Notes: generated by a model from the letters alone, not told the origin. A stretch of DNA of 39,956 nucleotides from Acholeplasma sp. (GCA_003605085.1 QZKD01000003.1:1-39956), one strand, 5' to 3'; shown: positions 9,432-18,258, numbered from the stretch's first letter. Made by a program: numbers and translations.

Positions 9432-10731
9432 AAGTTTTCACTCCTAACGTTTGCCATAATCGTAATGCATCCTCGAAAGAGGCTTGATAATGTTTCATCC
9501 ATTTTTGAGGAACTTGATAGTTTAATACCTTTGGCTTTCCTGCAATATACACATCTTTGGGTTTAAATGAAGAGAATAAACCAAAGAAGAGATGTCCAAA
9601 TGCGTTTGTGTCATCGATTGGTGTCGGTGCCACATAGGGGATGACAAGTAAATCTGCTTGATAACCTTTTTTAATTCTTCCCAAAGAGATGCCAAAGAGA
9701 TCTGATGCATAACGATAGGTCGTTTGAATGATTTCTAAAAGATCAGAAAGTCCAAACAAGTTGGGAGTTTGATCCTGGTGACGCATCTGGAAATACGTCA
9801 TTAGATATTCAGAGGTCATCGCTTGTGAGATGCCATCATTTCCGATCAATATCGGAATCTTATGTTCGATAAAGCGATGAAGATCAGGTGTTCCAACGGA
9901 GTTATTCATGTTGGAAGACATATTGATCGCGACCACAGATTGAGACTCTTGAATAAGTTTTAGTTCATCATCATTCACGTGAATCGCATGGGCAAGAATA
10001 CTTCCCTTATTTAATAGTCCATGATCATAGAGTCTATGAATAATGGGTTTATGATACTTTTCAAAAGAATTGTTTTCATCGTCTTGACTTTCAGCGACAT
10101 GGATATGAATCGGGGCATCCCCAATCACTTTTTTTACTTTCTTTAACGTTTCATCCGAAAGACTTGAGGAGGCGTGAAGCCCAAAAAGTCCTTGGGTCAT
10201 AGAATTTTTGTATTTGGTTAAAAACTGCATGTTTTCTTCGATGCATGCATCGACATCAAAACGGTCCGAAGTTTCAAACGCGAAGGCTCCACGCATGCCA
10301 AGCGTATCGACAATCACGCGCTTTAATACTTCTAAACTTCCTTTAATATCTTTTCCACTGGCGTGATGATCGATGATCGTCGTCACACCGTTTTTCATGA
10401 AGTCCACCCCAAAGATCATCGCGCTTGACTCGATCATTTTTAAATCCAGCTCAGCATCCATCTTCCACCAAATTTGATCTAAAATCTCTTGAAAGTTCTT
10501 TGGTTGAAAGGGAATAATCATGCCTCTGGCTAATGCGGAATAGATATGGGTATGACCACAGATCAAGCCGGGTAAAATGAGATTGCCTGTTTGATCGATG
10601 ATCTCATCCTCATCGTGAGGAACGAAATCTTTCATCGGACCCATATCGATAATCGTTTCATCAAAGCGAAGATAGACATCCTGTTGATAGGATGAGAAAT
10701 CATAATAGCTAGCATGAATAAATGTTTTCAA
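9412..10731 (-). CDS. ssnA: SsnA-type aminohydrolase
   Basis: A metal-dependent amidohydrolase of 439 residues, close to E. coli SsnA (about 442). Ligands: H60 and H62 in GHTH, HVAES, the His in LAHAIHV, and the Asp in IGNDG. It is related to guanine deaminase and chlorohydrolases, and SsnA is a marker of the selenium-linked molybdenum-hydroxylase/urate cluster. The likely reaction is deamination or ring hydrolysis of a purine-derived compound; the exact substrate is not known from sequence. It overlaps hyuA by four bases. No signal peptide, so cytoplasmic. Confidence 0.87.
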   Translation of the reverse strand: MKTFIHASYYDFSSYQQDVYLRFDETIIDMGPMKDFVPHDEDEIIDQTGNLILPGLICGHTHIYSALARGMIIPFQPKNFQEILDQIWWKMDAELDLKMIESSAMIFGVDFMKNGVTTIIDHHASGKDIKGSLEVLKRVIVDTLGMRGAFAFETSDRFDVDACIEENMQFLTKYKNSMTQGLFGLHASSSLSDETLKKVKKVIGDAPIHIHVAESQDDENNSFEKYHKPIIHRLYDHGLLNKGSILAHAIHVNDDELKLIQESQSVVAINMSSNMNNSVGTPDLHRFIEHKIPILIGNDGISQAMTSEYLMTYFQMRHQDQTPNLFGLSDLLEIIQTTYRYASDLFGISLGRIKKGYQADLLVIPYVAPTPIDDTNAFGHLFFGLFSSFKPKDVYIAGKPKVLNYQVPQKWMKHYQASFEDALRLWQTLGVKTYAKNNL

Positions 10732-12035
10732 AACGTGATGTCACTCCCTTCAATCCAACGACCTGTGTGAGGAAATACTTTATGATTATGATAGACGATT
10801 TGTCCTCTGATCATCGTTGTGATCACTTCACCATAGCCTTCGAGTCCCGTATACATCGAGTAGTCCGATGTTGCGTGAGGTTCCCCAATCAAATAAAGGT
10901 GCGGTTTAACAAAAATGATATCGGCATCATAGCCAATCTCTAGTTTTCCTTTTTGGCGAAGCCCTTGAATCATCGCAACCCTTTCACTCATTTTATCGAT
11001 GGCTTCATCACCCATCAACGCTCGCATGAGAGACAGTGAGGATTCAATTCCGCCTACCCCTAAGGGGATTTCTTTGAGAGTTGCTTTTTGTTTATCTTTC
11101 TTCATAAATGCACAGTGATCGGTGCCTATGGTTTGAATAGACCCGATATTCTTCTTCAAGAGTTCTTGTTCTTCCTTTGTCCGTAACGGCGGTGCAAAGG
11201 TATAAAGATAGCCTTGATCTTGATTCCAAACTGAAGCATCAAAAAGAAGGTACTGAGGGCACGTTTCTAAGAAAAGATGCGTGCCAATGATGTCTTGATA
11301 AGATTGAATCAACGCCTCTAGCGTGAATCCAGAGGATAGGTGAACCATATAGAGATACCCACCTGTTTCTTTAACGAAAGAGGCGAGTTTAAGTGCTTCG
11401 CTTGTTTCAGCAAGACTCGGTCTTGATTTAAGTAAATCTTTATAGGTATAACTCGGTTCTAACGTGATGAGCGCATCATTTTCAATATGTGCTAAGACTA
11501 AGAAATGATATTTCTTTGATAGTCTTAATAGCTCATAAATCGCCTCATCATCGGTTCTTCGGTTCGAATCAGAATAGGTTGTAAAAAGTTTTAATGTATG
11601 CATGCCGAGTGATTTCATCTTTTTGACATAATCTTCAAGATCACACTTGGGAGACTTGATGGTTGCGTGAAAGGTGTAATCGATCATCGACGCTTCTGCT
11701 TGTTTTCTTCTCTCGAAATACGCTTTTTCTAAAGCATCCGGATGATCGGTGGGTTCGAGAAAATCGATGATGGATGTCACCCCTCCATAGAGGGCTGCAC
11801 GACTTCCTGTTTCAAACGTATCCACAGATTTGATCCACCCAAGATCCAATTCAAAATGGACATGGGGATCAATCATTCCTGGGAGAACTTCAAAGCCTTT
11901 GACATCGATGATGCGTTCCGCAGGTAAAAGTTCATGGGAGATGTGGGCAATTTTTTCTCCATCTAAGTAAATATTTTTATATTGCCACGTGTGATTTTGA
12001 TAGATACGTCCGTTAATAATGGCTTGATCATACAT
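10728..12035 (-). CDS. hyuA: D-hydantoinase/dihydropyrimidinase-family hydrolase HyuA
   Basis: A cyclic-amidohydrolase of 435 residues. The binuclear zinc site is visible: H58/H60 in DPHVH, the carbamylated lysine K149 in LKLF, the His in LAHIEN, the His in YMVHLSS, and the catalytic Asp in GTDHCAF. The family opens hydantoin, dihydropyrimidine or allantoin-type rings. In this cluster it would open the ring produced after purine reduction (inference). AAAGGAG lies just upstream of the ATG at 12035. A 15-base gap to the NTPase gene upstream and a four-base overlap with ssnA. Confidence 0.88.
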   Translation of the reverse strand: MYDQAIINGRIYQNHTWQYKNIYLDGEKIAHISHELLPAERIIDVKGFEVLPGMIDPHVHFELDLGWIKSVDTFETGSRAALYGGVTSIIDFLEPTDHPDALEKAYFERRKQAEASMIDYTFHATIKSPKCDLEDYVKKMKSLGMHTLKLFTTYSDSNRRTDDEAIYELLRLSKKYHFLVLAHIENDALITLEPSYTYKDLLKSRPSLAETSEALKLASFVKETGGYLYMVHLSSGFTLEALIQSYQDIIGTHLFLETCPQYLLFDASVWNQDQGYLYTFAPPLRTKEEQELLKKNIGSIQTIGTDHCAFMKKDKQKATLKEIPLGVGGIESSLSLMRALMGDEAIDKMSERVAMIQGLRQKGKLEIGYDADIIFVKPHLYLIGEPHATSDYSMYTGLEGYGEVITTMIRGQIVYHNHKVFPHTGRWIEGSDITF

Positions 12036-12050
12036 AAGGAATGCTCCTTT

Positions 12051-12518
12051 CTATAACATCACGCAGGTTCCATGGAGATGATAATGATCCATCACTTGAT
12101 CTAAAAATGAATCTCTGACGGTAAGGATAAGGTCGATGGATGCTCTTAGTGCTTCTTTGATAATGGCATCAAACCCCTGACCCGAAAGTTCCCATCGACC
12201 AACTTCATCGATATAGATAGGGTTAACCTTTTGCAAAATCATGTTTCGGTAAGTCTCCATCATCTCTTGATACACATCGATATCCACAAGATAAGGCCCA
12301 ATCTTCATGGGGTGATCCTCACTTTTGATCGTACCTTGGTGCGTGAGTAGGGATTTCGTTTCACCCGTCGATAACCTCATGGCGACAAACCCTAACACAT
12401 CTGTTCCCTTCATCTGTTTTAAAAGGGCAAATCCATCGCCTTGTTGATGAATCTTATAGTGCTCCAAGAGTCGTGTTGTCTTACCTGAATCTTGTTTACC
12501 AGTAATGAGTGTCGTCAT
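12051..12518 (-). CDS. THEP1-like P-loop NTPase of the molybdenum hydroxylase cluster
   Basis: 155 residues from the ATG at 12518, chosen because it places the Walker A motif GKQDSGKTT right at the N-terminus as usual for the family; the longer frame to 12614 lies inside the upstream gene. Walker B-like IDEVGRWELSGQGF and a late ILTVRD match nucleoside-triphosphatase THEP1 (NTPase_1). In E. coli the accessory protein of the cluster is the unrelated-looking YqeC. I infer a job in cofactor insertion, mobilisation or NTP-dependent maturation. It overlaps the XdhC-like gene by 23 bases with no strong ribosome site, so translation is probably coupled. Confidence 0.72.
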   Translation of the reverse strand: MTTLITGKQDSGKTTRLLEHYKIHQQGDGFALLKQMKGTDVLGFVAMRLSTGETKSLLTHQGTIKSEDHPMKIGPYLVDIDVYQEMMETYRNMILQKVNPIYIDEVGRWELSGQGFDAIIKEALRASIDLILTVRDSFLDQVMDHYHLHGTCVML

Positions 12519-13341
12519 GGTTTTTATCCCGCATATGGAGATGACCTTGTTTTTCATGTTCAATGACAAGGAGTTCACTGGCGATGGAAATGGCGATTTC
12601 CTCAGGAGAACCACCGCCTAAATCTAAACCGATTGGTGAGTAAAAGAAGGATAGATCAATCTCTTTTCCAAAGGTAGCGTAGGTTGCTTGTAAATAGTCT
12701 TTAAGCTTTTCTAAACTACACATCATACCGACATATTTCGGTTTAAATTTCATCGCTAAAATGGTGTTGATCACATGATAGTCGTGCGTATGTGAAGGAG
12801 TACAGACAACGACTAAACTGTTGTCTTTGATTCCTTTTTCTTTGATGAAATCGGCAAACTTCTCATGATATGTCACATCTGCATCTTCAAACTTTTCGAC
12901 GATGTGATCTCGTTCATCGATCATCGTGAGATGAAATTGAAGTGGCTTCAAGACTCTCGCGAGTGCTTGACCAACATGACCTCCTCCAAAAATATAGACA
13001 TAATTCTTATACCCGATAAATTCATAATAAAGCGTGACTTTTCCGCCACACACCATCGGTAGTGTGACGGTCTGATCGATCACTTTTCCCTTATCTAAAA
13101 GATATTTCTCGGTGAGATGGGTACGACTCTTGATCAGTTTCTTCGCCTTTTCAATCGCATAGTGCTCAAGCGCACCTCCACCTACCGTGCCAAAAAACTC
13201 ACCGCTTTCGCATACGAGCATTTTCTTTCCAACTTCAACAGGACCTTCTCCTTCTTTTTCAGTCGCTGTTACCAAAACCATATCGATGCCTTTGGCTTGA
13301 TATTGTGCTATTTTTTGATAGAGATTTTGCAAAGTCATCAC
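12496..13341 (-). CDS. XdhC/CoxI-family molybdenum hydroxylase maturation protein
   Basis: 281 residues with the XdhC_CoxI N-terminal domain (GTVGGGALEH, VCGGKV) and a Rossmann-like C-terminal domain (FGGGHVGQAL near 119). XdhC/YqeB proteins bind molybdopterin and insert the sulfurated (or seleno-) cofactor into xanthine-dehydrogenase-type enzymes. The annotated start is GTG at 13341, followed by ATG at 13338. The GAGG ribosome site at about 13346-13343 is better spaced for the TTG codon at 13332, so the true start may be up to three codons later. A 15-base gap follows the membrane-protein gene. Confidence 0.85.
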   Translation of the reverse strand: MMTLQNLYQKIAQYQAKGIDMVLVTATEKEGEGPVEVGKKMLVCESGEFFGTVGGGALEHYAIEKAKKLIKSRTHLTEKYLLDKGKVIDQTVTLPMVCGGKVTLYYEFIGYKNYVYIFGGGHVGQALARVLKPLQFHLTMIDERDHIVEKFEDADVTYHEKFADFIKEKGIKDNSLVVVCTPSHTHDYHVINTILAMKFKPKYVGMMCSLEKLKDYLQATYATFGKEIDLSFFYSPIGLDLGGGSPEEIAISIASELLVIEHEKQGHLHMRDKNHDDTHYW

Positions 13342-13356
13342 CTCATTTGATTTCGT

Positions 13357-13980
13357 CTAATGAATAAAATAGGTCGCAAGCATCGCGAGAATCATCATTC
13401 CTAAAGAGAATGCTAAACGAGGATTCCATGTCAACGTCACACGTTTTTGAAGCTTTATCCATCCTAGATAAAGCACTATCAAAAAGAGTCCTCCCATACT
13501 GCCATAGACCCACATGAATTCGATGGTCGCATCCATTGAGGCAAGCTGTGGAAAATTAAATCCTGTGATTTGATGATTGATGACATCATTGATTAAGAAG
13601 AGTCCTCGCCATAAGAATGAGACCAATCCTAAAGCGAGCATCGTGATGCCTTGAGGTGACTTTTTGGCGATAAAGACGACACCCACCATGACAAGTGATT
13701 GAATCATGATAGCAATCATCGGATTATATGTTTTGATCGGTAAAAGACCAGGCATCAAGAAATTGATGGATTTGATGGAAGCGGCGATCAGTCCAATCCA
13801 CATGAGTGACCATGGACTCTTGAGTTTTTTCTCTGCCATCATTAAGATGATCGCAGCGAGTGGAAACATAATACTTCCCGAAATTAAGATGGGTAAAAAA
13901 TGAAGTGCATAACCTAAGGTTGCTTCAAGCAAGCCCCAGATTGAACCAAAGAATAGTAGGGTAGCTAACTGTTTTCTCAT
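13357..13980 (-). CDS. Unrecognised multi-pass membrane protein in Mo-hydroxylase operon
   Basis: 207 residues with about five to six hydrophobic helices, no signal peptide and few charged loops. Segments near 5-45, 55-72, 85-105, 110-130, 150-172 and 187-205 look membrane-spanning. An early motif GSIWGLLEATLGY with a Glu inside the first helix could contact a substrate or metal. I do not recognise the family. The context (four-base overlap with the Mo subunit gene, next to XdhC) points to transport of a cofactor precursor, metal oxyanion or purine, or to an ECF S-component-like role. None of these is shown by the sequence. Confidence 0.7.
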   Translation of the reverse strand: MRKQLATLLFFGSIWGLLEATLGYALHFLPILISGSIMFPLAAIILMMAEKKLKSPWSLMWIGLIAASIKSINFLMPGLLPIKTYNPMIAIMIQSLVMVGVVFIAKKSPQGITMLALGLVSFLWRGLFLINDVINHQITGFNFPQLASMDATIEFMWVYGSMGGLFLIVLYLGWIKLQKRVTLTWNPRLAFSLGMMILAMLATYFIH

Positions 13981-16292
13981 TTATGTGTCTCCTTTTGTTT
14001 TTGAATGGCTTGATAGATTTTTTCAGGTGTGATCGGTAAATCGACGATACGAACGCCACATGCATGATAGATCGCATTGGCTAATGCAGCTGGAGGTGTA
14101 TCAATCCCGATTTCACCGACAGATTTCGCACCAAAGGGTCCAGAAGGTTCATAGGATTCGGCAAACTCTGTTGAAAACTTCTTGACATAATTCGCATTAG
14201 GAATCTTGTATTCAGCCATGTTGTTCGTGATCAGATGTCCATCTTTCTTATATTTCACGGCTTCAAGAGAGGCCATACCGATGCCTTGCATCAGACCACC
14301 TTCGACTTGACCTCGTGCAAGATGAGGATTGATGGTGGTCCCGCAATCGACGACGGATGCATAATGCAAGATCTCATATTCAAACGTCTTGGTATCCAGT
14401 TCAATCTCCACATAACCTGCCATAAAGGGCGGTGGCGATTTGTGTCCGACATAGGATTCGGTCACGGTCAGTTGTTTTTGATCATGGTTATAATAAAGTC
14501 GATTGGATAAATCGCTTAGTGAGATCTCTTGATCCCCGGATTGAAAATGATGACCATCAAAACTAATCGTATCACTATCGACATGAAGCGCTCTTGCTGC
14601 TTCTTCATGAAGGGCTTCAAGCATCTTAACCGCTGCTTTATAGACCGCATTACCTGAAACATAGGTGGTACTTGATGCATACGCTCCAGTATCAAAAGGT
14701 GTCAAATCTGAATCTGACGAATACACGATTACTTTATCGACGGTTGTCATAAGGACTTCAGCAGCAATCTGCGCTAAAATCGTATCGCTTCCTTGTCCAA
14801 TGTCGGTGGCACCGACCATCAGATTATAAAAGCCATCATCGTTTAACTTAATCGTGGCTGCTCCCATATCAATATAGGGGATCCCACTGCCCTGCATGGC
14901 AATCGCCATTCCAACACTGCGTACTTTATCTTTGCTGATCTCTCGTTTCGGATAAAGATGATCCCATCCGATCAGCTTAGCCCCACGTTCGAGACAATAC
15001 TCGAGTTTGCATGTGTCCATCATCATCGCGGTTCCTTCAGTACCTTCACCCATGATGGCGAAAATAGGACTTGTTTCATTTTCCTTCATCATGTTCATTC
15101 GTCTTATATCCAGAGGACTCATGCCAAGTTGATGGGACAGTTCATCAATGATGGATTCTAAGGCGAAGTTTCCTTGAATCGCCCCATAACCTCTAAAGGC
15201 ACCCGCGGGAGTATGATTGGTATAGACCACTTGACCCGCGAAGCGGACCGCGTCGACTTTATTATAAAGAGGGAGTACTTTGGACCCCGTCACCATAAAG
15301 ACGGTGAGTGCATGTTCCCCATAAGCCCCTGTATCGGATAATACAAAACAATCAATGGCTCGAATTTTCCCGTTTTTCATCGCACCAATCTTCATCGTAA
15401 TCTTCATAGGATGACGACTGTAGGTTGATTCATACACTTCTTCACGGGTATACACGATCTTCGATGGTTTCTTGGTCATCATCGTGACAAGGGCAACAAA
15501 CATTTCTCCGTGGAGTGCTTGTTTCCCACCGTAGCCACCGCCGACACGCGGTTTGATGACACGAATTTTTGAAATGGGAATACCAAGGGTTTGTGATAGG
15601 ATTCTTCTGACATGAAAAGGTGTTTGTGTGGAACTATAAATCACTAAACGATTTTGATAGTCAAGACGAGCATTTGCGGTATGAGGTTCAAGCATTGTGT
15701 GTGCTTGTGCTTGGGTGGTATAGGTATTTTCCACCACGACATCACATGTGGTCATGACCTGATCGACATCACCCACGTTCATTTTATACTCAGCGGCTTG
15801 ATTCTTTTTTGGCTCAAAGCCTATGGGAAACATCTCACAGATTCCTTCTTCTGGGTGAATGATGGAGGGATGGCCATAGGCATGATCCATATCTAGGACG
15901 GGTTCTAAAATGTCATAGGTCACTTCAATTAATGATAGGGCTTGATTCGCAATTCTTTCATTGACGGCTGCTACACAAGCCACTTCATCACCCACATAGC
16001 GAACGTATTCATCTAAAACGAACTTATCATGAGGTGAAGGTTCAGGATAGCCTTGACCCGCACGGGTGAATGATTTTCTTGGAACATCCTTATGTGTTAA
16101 GACGAGTTCAACACCGGGAAGTGCTTTGGCTTTTGAGGTATCGATTGAAGTGATTTTTGCAAAGGGGTGAGGACTTCTCAAGATCTTAATGATCAGTGAT
16201 TTAGGTTCTGCTAAATCATCGGTATAGGCTTTTCTACCTAACAAAATCCCTTTTCCATCCACCGATGGAATTTTTTGATTGACAGCTTTCAT
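13977..16292 (-). CDS. Molybdopterin-binding hydroxylase subunit (trimer 2)
   Basis: A 771-residue xanthine-dehydrogenase-type catalytic subunit. Motifs: GGGYGGKQ at 251-258, FRGYGAIQ, DIGQGSD, and GAKSVGE with the base Glu near the C-terminus. Position 258 is Gln where purine hydroxylases, including trimer 1, usually have Glu, so the substrate may differ (inference). E. coli XdhD and selenium-dependent hydroxylases are the closest contextual parallels. It makes a complete enzyme with the Fe-S and FAD subunits just upstream and overlaps the Fe-S gene and the membrane-protein gene by four bases each. Confidence 0.87.
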   Translation of the reverse strand: MKAVNQKIPSVDGKGILLGRKAYTDDLAEPKSLIIKILRSPHPFAKITSIDTSKAKALPGVELVLTHKDVPRKSFTRAGQGYPEPSPHDKFVLDEYVRYVGDEVACVAAVNERIANQALSLIEVTYDILEPVLDMDHAYGHPSIIHPEEGICEMFPIGFEPKKNQAAEYKMNVGDVDQVMTTCDVVVENTYTTQAQAHTMLEPHTANARLDYQNRLVIYSSTQTPFHVRRILSQTLGIPISKIRVIKPRVGGGYGGKQALHGEMFVALVTMMTKKPSKIVYTREEVYESTYSRHPMKITMKIGAMKNGKIRAIDCFVLSDTGAYGEHALTVFMVTGSKVLPLYNKVDAVRFAGQVVYTNHTPAGAFRGYGAIQGNFALESIIDELSHQLGMSPLDIRRMNMMKENETSPIFAIMGEGTEGTAMMMDTCKLEYCLERGAKLIGWDHLYPKREISKDKVRSVGMAIAMQGSGIPYIDMGAATIKLNDDGFYNLMVGATDIGQGSDTILAQIAAEVLMTTVDKVIVYSSDSDLTPFDTGAYASSTTYVSGNAVYKAAVKMLEALHEEAARALHVDSDTISFDGHHFQSGDQEISLSDLSNRLYYNHDQKQLTVTESYVGHKSPPPFMAGYVEIELDTKTFEYEILHYASVVDCGTTINPHLARGQVEGGLMQGIGMASLEAVKYKKDGHLITNNMAEYKIPNANYVKKFSTEFAESYEPSGPFGAKSVGEIGIDTPPAALANAIYHACGVRIVDLPITPEKIYQAIQKQKETHK

Positions 16293-16741
16293 TTTTTCAC
16301 CCCCAGATAATCTTTAATGGCTTTAAACTGGGCTTGATATCCCGAACAGCGACAAAGATTTCCGATAATGTAGTGTTTAATTTCATCATCTGTTGGATTC
16401 TTTAGTTCCTTTTTAAGTGCATAAATGGTTAAGGCAATCCCTGAGTTACAAAATCCGCATTGATCGGCCCCTTCATGACCAAAAAGATCAGCGATCACTT
16501 CGATCTCATCTTGGATACCTTCTACGGTGGTCACGTGTTTACCTTCCATGGATAAGGTGAGTAAACTGCATGATAACATCGGTTTATCATCAACAAGTAC
16601 CGTGCATACCCCACAGCTGGAGGTATCACATCCGCGGCGAACACTGATCATTTCTTCACCACGCAGTGTATCTAATAGGTATTCATCGGGTTTTGCATCA
16701 TAATAGATCTTCTTCCCATTTAAATGAAAGGATACCATCAT
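16289..16741 (-). CDS. Molybdenum hydroxylase 2Fe-2S subunit (trimer 2)
   Basis: A 150-residue CoxS-type protein with one [2Fe-2S] site in CDTSSCGVC plus a downstream Cys, and the second in CGFCNSG and CRCSG. It differs from the trimer 1 subunit in the first cluster spacing residues (DTSS versus GEGE), so it is not a recent duplicate. It delivers electrons from the 771-residue Mo subunit to the FAD subunit. AGGAGGTG lies about ten bases before the first of two adjacent ATG codons; four-base overlaps on both sides. Confidence 0.9.
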   Translation of the reverse strand: MMVSFHLNGKKIYYDAKPDEYLLDTLRGEEMISVRRGCDTSSCGVCTVLVDDKPMLSCSLLTLSMEGKHVTTVEGIQDEIEVIADLFGHEGADQCGFCNSGIALTIYALKKELKNPTDDEIKHYIIGNLCRCSGYQAQFKAIKDYLGVKK

Positions 16742-17535
16742 TTGGAATACACCTCCTTCAGTCCTCGTGCAATATAGGTTTCAGCCAGTAATTTTCTATA
16801 GGATTCCGATCCCCGATCATCCTCACCAAAACGGAGTTCTTGAACCCCTTGTTGAGCGACTTTTGTAAAGAGTACTTCATCAAAAGTCTTTGAATCCTTT
16901 ATTAGCTTGATAGCTTCGGTGGTGAGTTTTGCGCGTTGAGGTCTTCCTCCAACCGCGATCTTCGTTTCTTTTTCTTTAAAGATGGCTACATTGACCACAC
17001 AGAAGTCGTTGATCACTTGTGCTACCTTTTTGAAGTATCCATGACCTTCTTGTTTTTCGATGATCAGATGGGTAAGTATTTTTGTACGATCCCCTTTATC
17101 CTCTAAAAAAGCTTCAAGTGGTTTGATTTCATCTGGGTATAACTTCACAGAAACATTTAACGTGAGAAGCGGTGTCAGGATATCTGAAAATGAGAATTTG
17201 CTAAAAATAGAACCCCCAATGGTTGCGATATGTCTAAAGTTAACTCCCATAATCGATCCTAATGCTTGACTTAAAAAACCATCCCCTAAGGCCTTGATAC
17301 TCTGATGAACTTCCATGTCTCTTAAGGTCGTGAGGGCACCGATGGTAATCTGTTTTTCATCTTCTTCAATCGCACTTAATCCAAGTTTGGATAGATCAAT
17401 CAATTGATTGAGTATGCGATGGGTATACTTCATCCATGTCCCTCCTCCTAAAAGTGCATTTTTAGGATTTTCTTTGAGACGTTGATGGGCATCCTCGAGT
17501 GAGGTTGCCACATAATATTCTTTCACATGCACCAT
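16738..17535 (-). CDS. Molybdenum hydroxylase FAD-binding subunit (trimer 2)
   Basis: A 265-residue CoxM-type protein. FAD motifs are LLGGGTWMK near 27-35 and ATIGGSIFSKFSFSD near 104-118, with VGGRPQRAK in the C-terminal part. It is somewhat shorter than the trimer 1 counterpart and may correspond to YgfM of the E. coli cluster, which also sits with the XdhD-type subunit. AAGGAGG lies seven bases before the ATG. One base separates it from mocA upstream, and it overlaps the Fe-S gene downstream by four. Confidence 0.85.
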   Translation of the reverse strand: MVHVKEYYVATSLEDAHQRLKENPKNALLGGGTWMKYTHRILNQLIDLSKLGLSAIEEDEKQITIGALTTLRDMEVHQSIKALGDGFLSQALGSIMGVNFRHIATIGGSIFSKFSFSDILTPLLTLNVSVKLYPDEIKPLEAFLEDKGDRTKILTHLIIEKQEGHGYFKKVAQVINDFCVVNVAIFKEKETKIAVGGRPQRAKLTTEAIKLIKDSKTFDEVLFTKVAQQGVQELRFGEDDRGSESYRKLLAETYIARGLKEVYSK

Positions 17536-17536
17536 A

Positions 17537-18100
17537 TTATTCCTCCTTTAAGCGTTTGATCTCTTCATAGATTTCTTGGGTATCAATGTCAACTAAAATA
17601 TTGGGATCCTCGACGGGTATGGTTTCAAACCCCATACGATTCCTAAAATGCTTCAGTGTTCCATCACTGGGTTCCCTTTTCAACCTTTTGATCATCGCAT
17701 ACCTGATCAAAAGAGGATGTCCTCGTTGCTCATGATAACTAGGGACACACAGATCATCTGAACATTGAAGGAGTGCTTCATAGGTTGTTCCTGCGACAAA
17801 AGGACAATCTCCTGGAAGCAAAAAAGAGTCTTCATGCGTCATGAAAACTCCTTTTTTAATCGATGAAAACATGCCTTTATCATAATCCGCATTAAAAACA
17901 CATGTCACCATTGGATCATATTTGACGAGTGAAGAAATGGTGTCATTGTCATGTCCTGTCACGATAAAGATGTGCGTCACATAAGGACGCATGCCATCAA
18001 TCGCATGTTCAAGTAAGGTTTTCTCTTGAATCTTAAACAACATCTTATTGGACTGTGCTCGACTTGAATAACCTGCTGCTAAGATGACTCCTTGTGCCAT
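17537..18100 (-). CDS. mocA: Molybdenum cofactor cytidylyltransferase-like protein (MocA/YgfJ)
   Basis: A 187-residue MobA-like nucleotidyltransferase. The N-terminal signature is ILAAGYSSRAQSNK near 6-19 and the metal-binding motif is LLPGDCPF at 94-101. Members such as MocA add CMP to molybdopterin to make the MCD form used by xanthine-dehydrogenase-type enzymes, and YgfJ is the homologue in the E. coli cluster. It is the first gene of the operon, so cofactor completion is expressed ahead of both hydroxylases. GAGG lies eight bases before the ATG. Cytidylyl specificity is inferred from context. Confidence 0.82.
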   Translation of the reverse strand: MAQGVILAAGYSSRAQSNKMLFKIQEKTLLEHAIDGMRPYVTHIFIVTGHDNDTISSLVKYDPMVTCVFNADYDKGMFSSIKKGVFMTHEDSFLLPGDCPFVAGTTYEALLQCSDDLCVPSYHEQRGHPLLIRYAMIKRLKREPSDGTLKHFRNRMGFETIPVEDPNILVDIDTQEIYEEIKRLKEE

Positions 18101-18200
18101 AAAAGCGCCTCATATCTTAATTTTAAAACAAGGGCTTCATCGGGTTGGATAAGAAAAATCATGCCATTGCGTTACGCACGTTTTTGAAAAGAATGTCTTG

Positions 18201-18258
18201 ACTATAGCATAGCACTATATACGAAAATAAACAACACTTTATGAGTAAAGTGGTGTTT
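18201..18258 (-). promoter_or_regulatory. Promoter and palindromic operator of the Mo-hydroxylase operon
   Basis: An inverted repeat of 13-base arms with one mismatch (18229-18241 and 18246-18258, loop TGAG) covers a candidate -35 TTGTTT (18234-18229). Seventeen bases on is TATGCT (18211-18206), overlapping a second possible -10, TATAGT (18206-18201). The arm core is CACTTTA/TAAAGTG. The placement over the -35 suits a repressor or redox/purine-responsive regulator. The leader to mocA is about 95 bases. No T-run follows the stem, so a terminator is less likely. Confidence 0.5.

Noticed and set aside
18101-18200. A riboswitch (purine or molybdenum cofactor type) in the mocA leader
   Set aside because: No match to the conserved cores I know was found; only a weak 4-bp TGCG/CGCA hairpin is visible.
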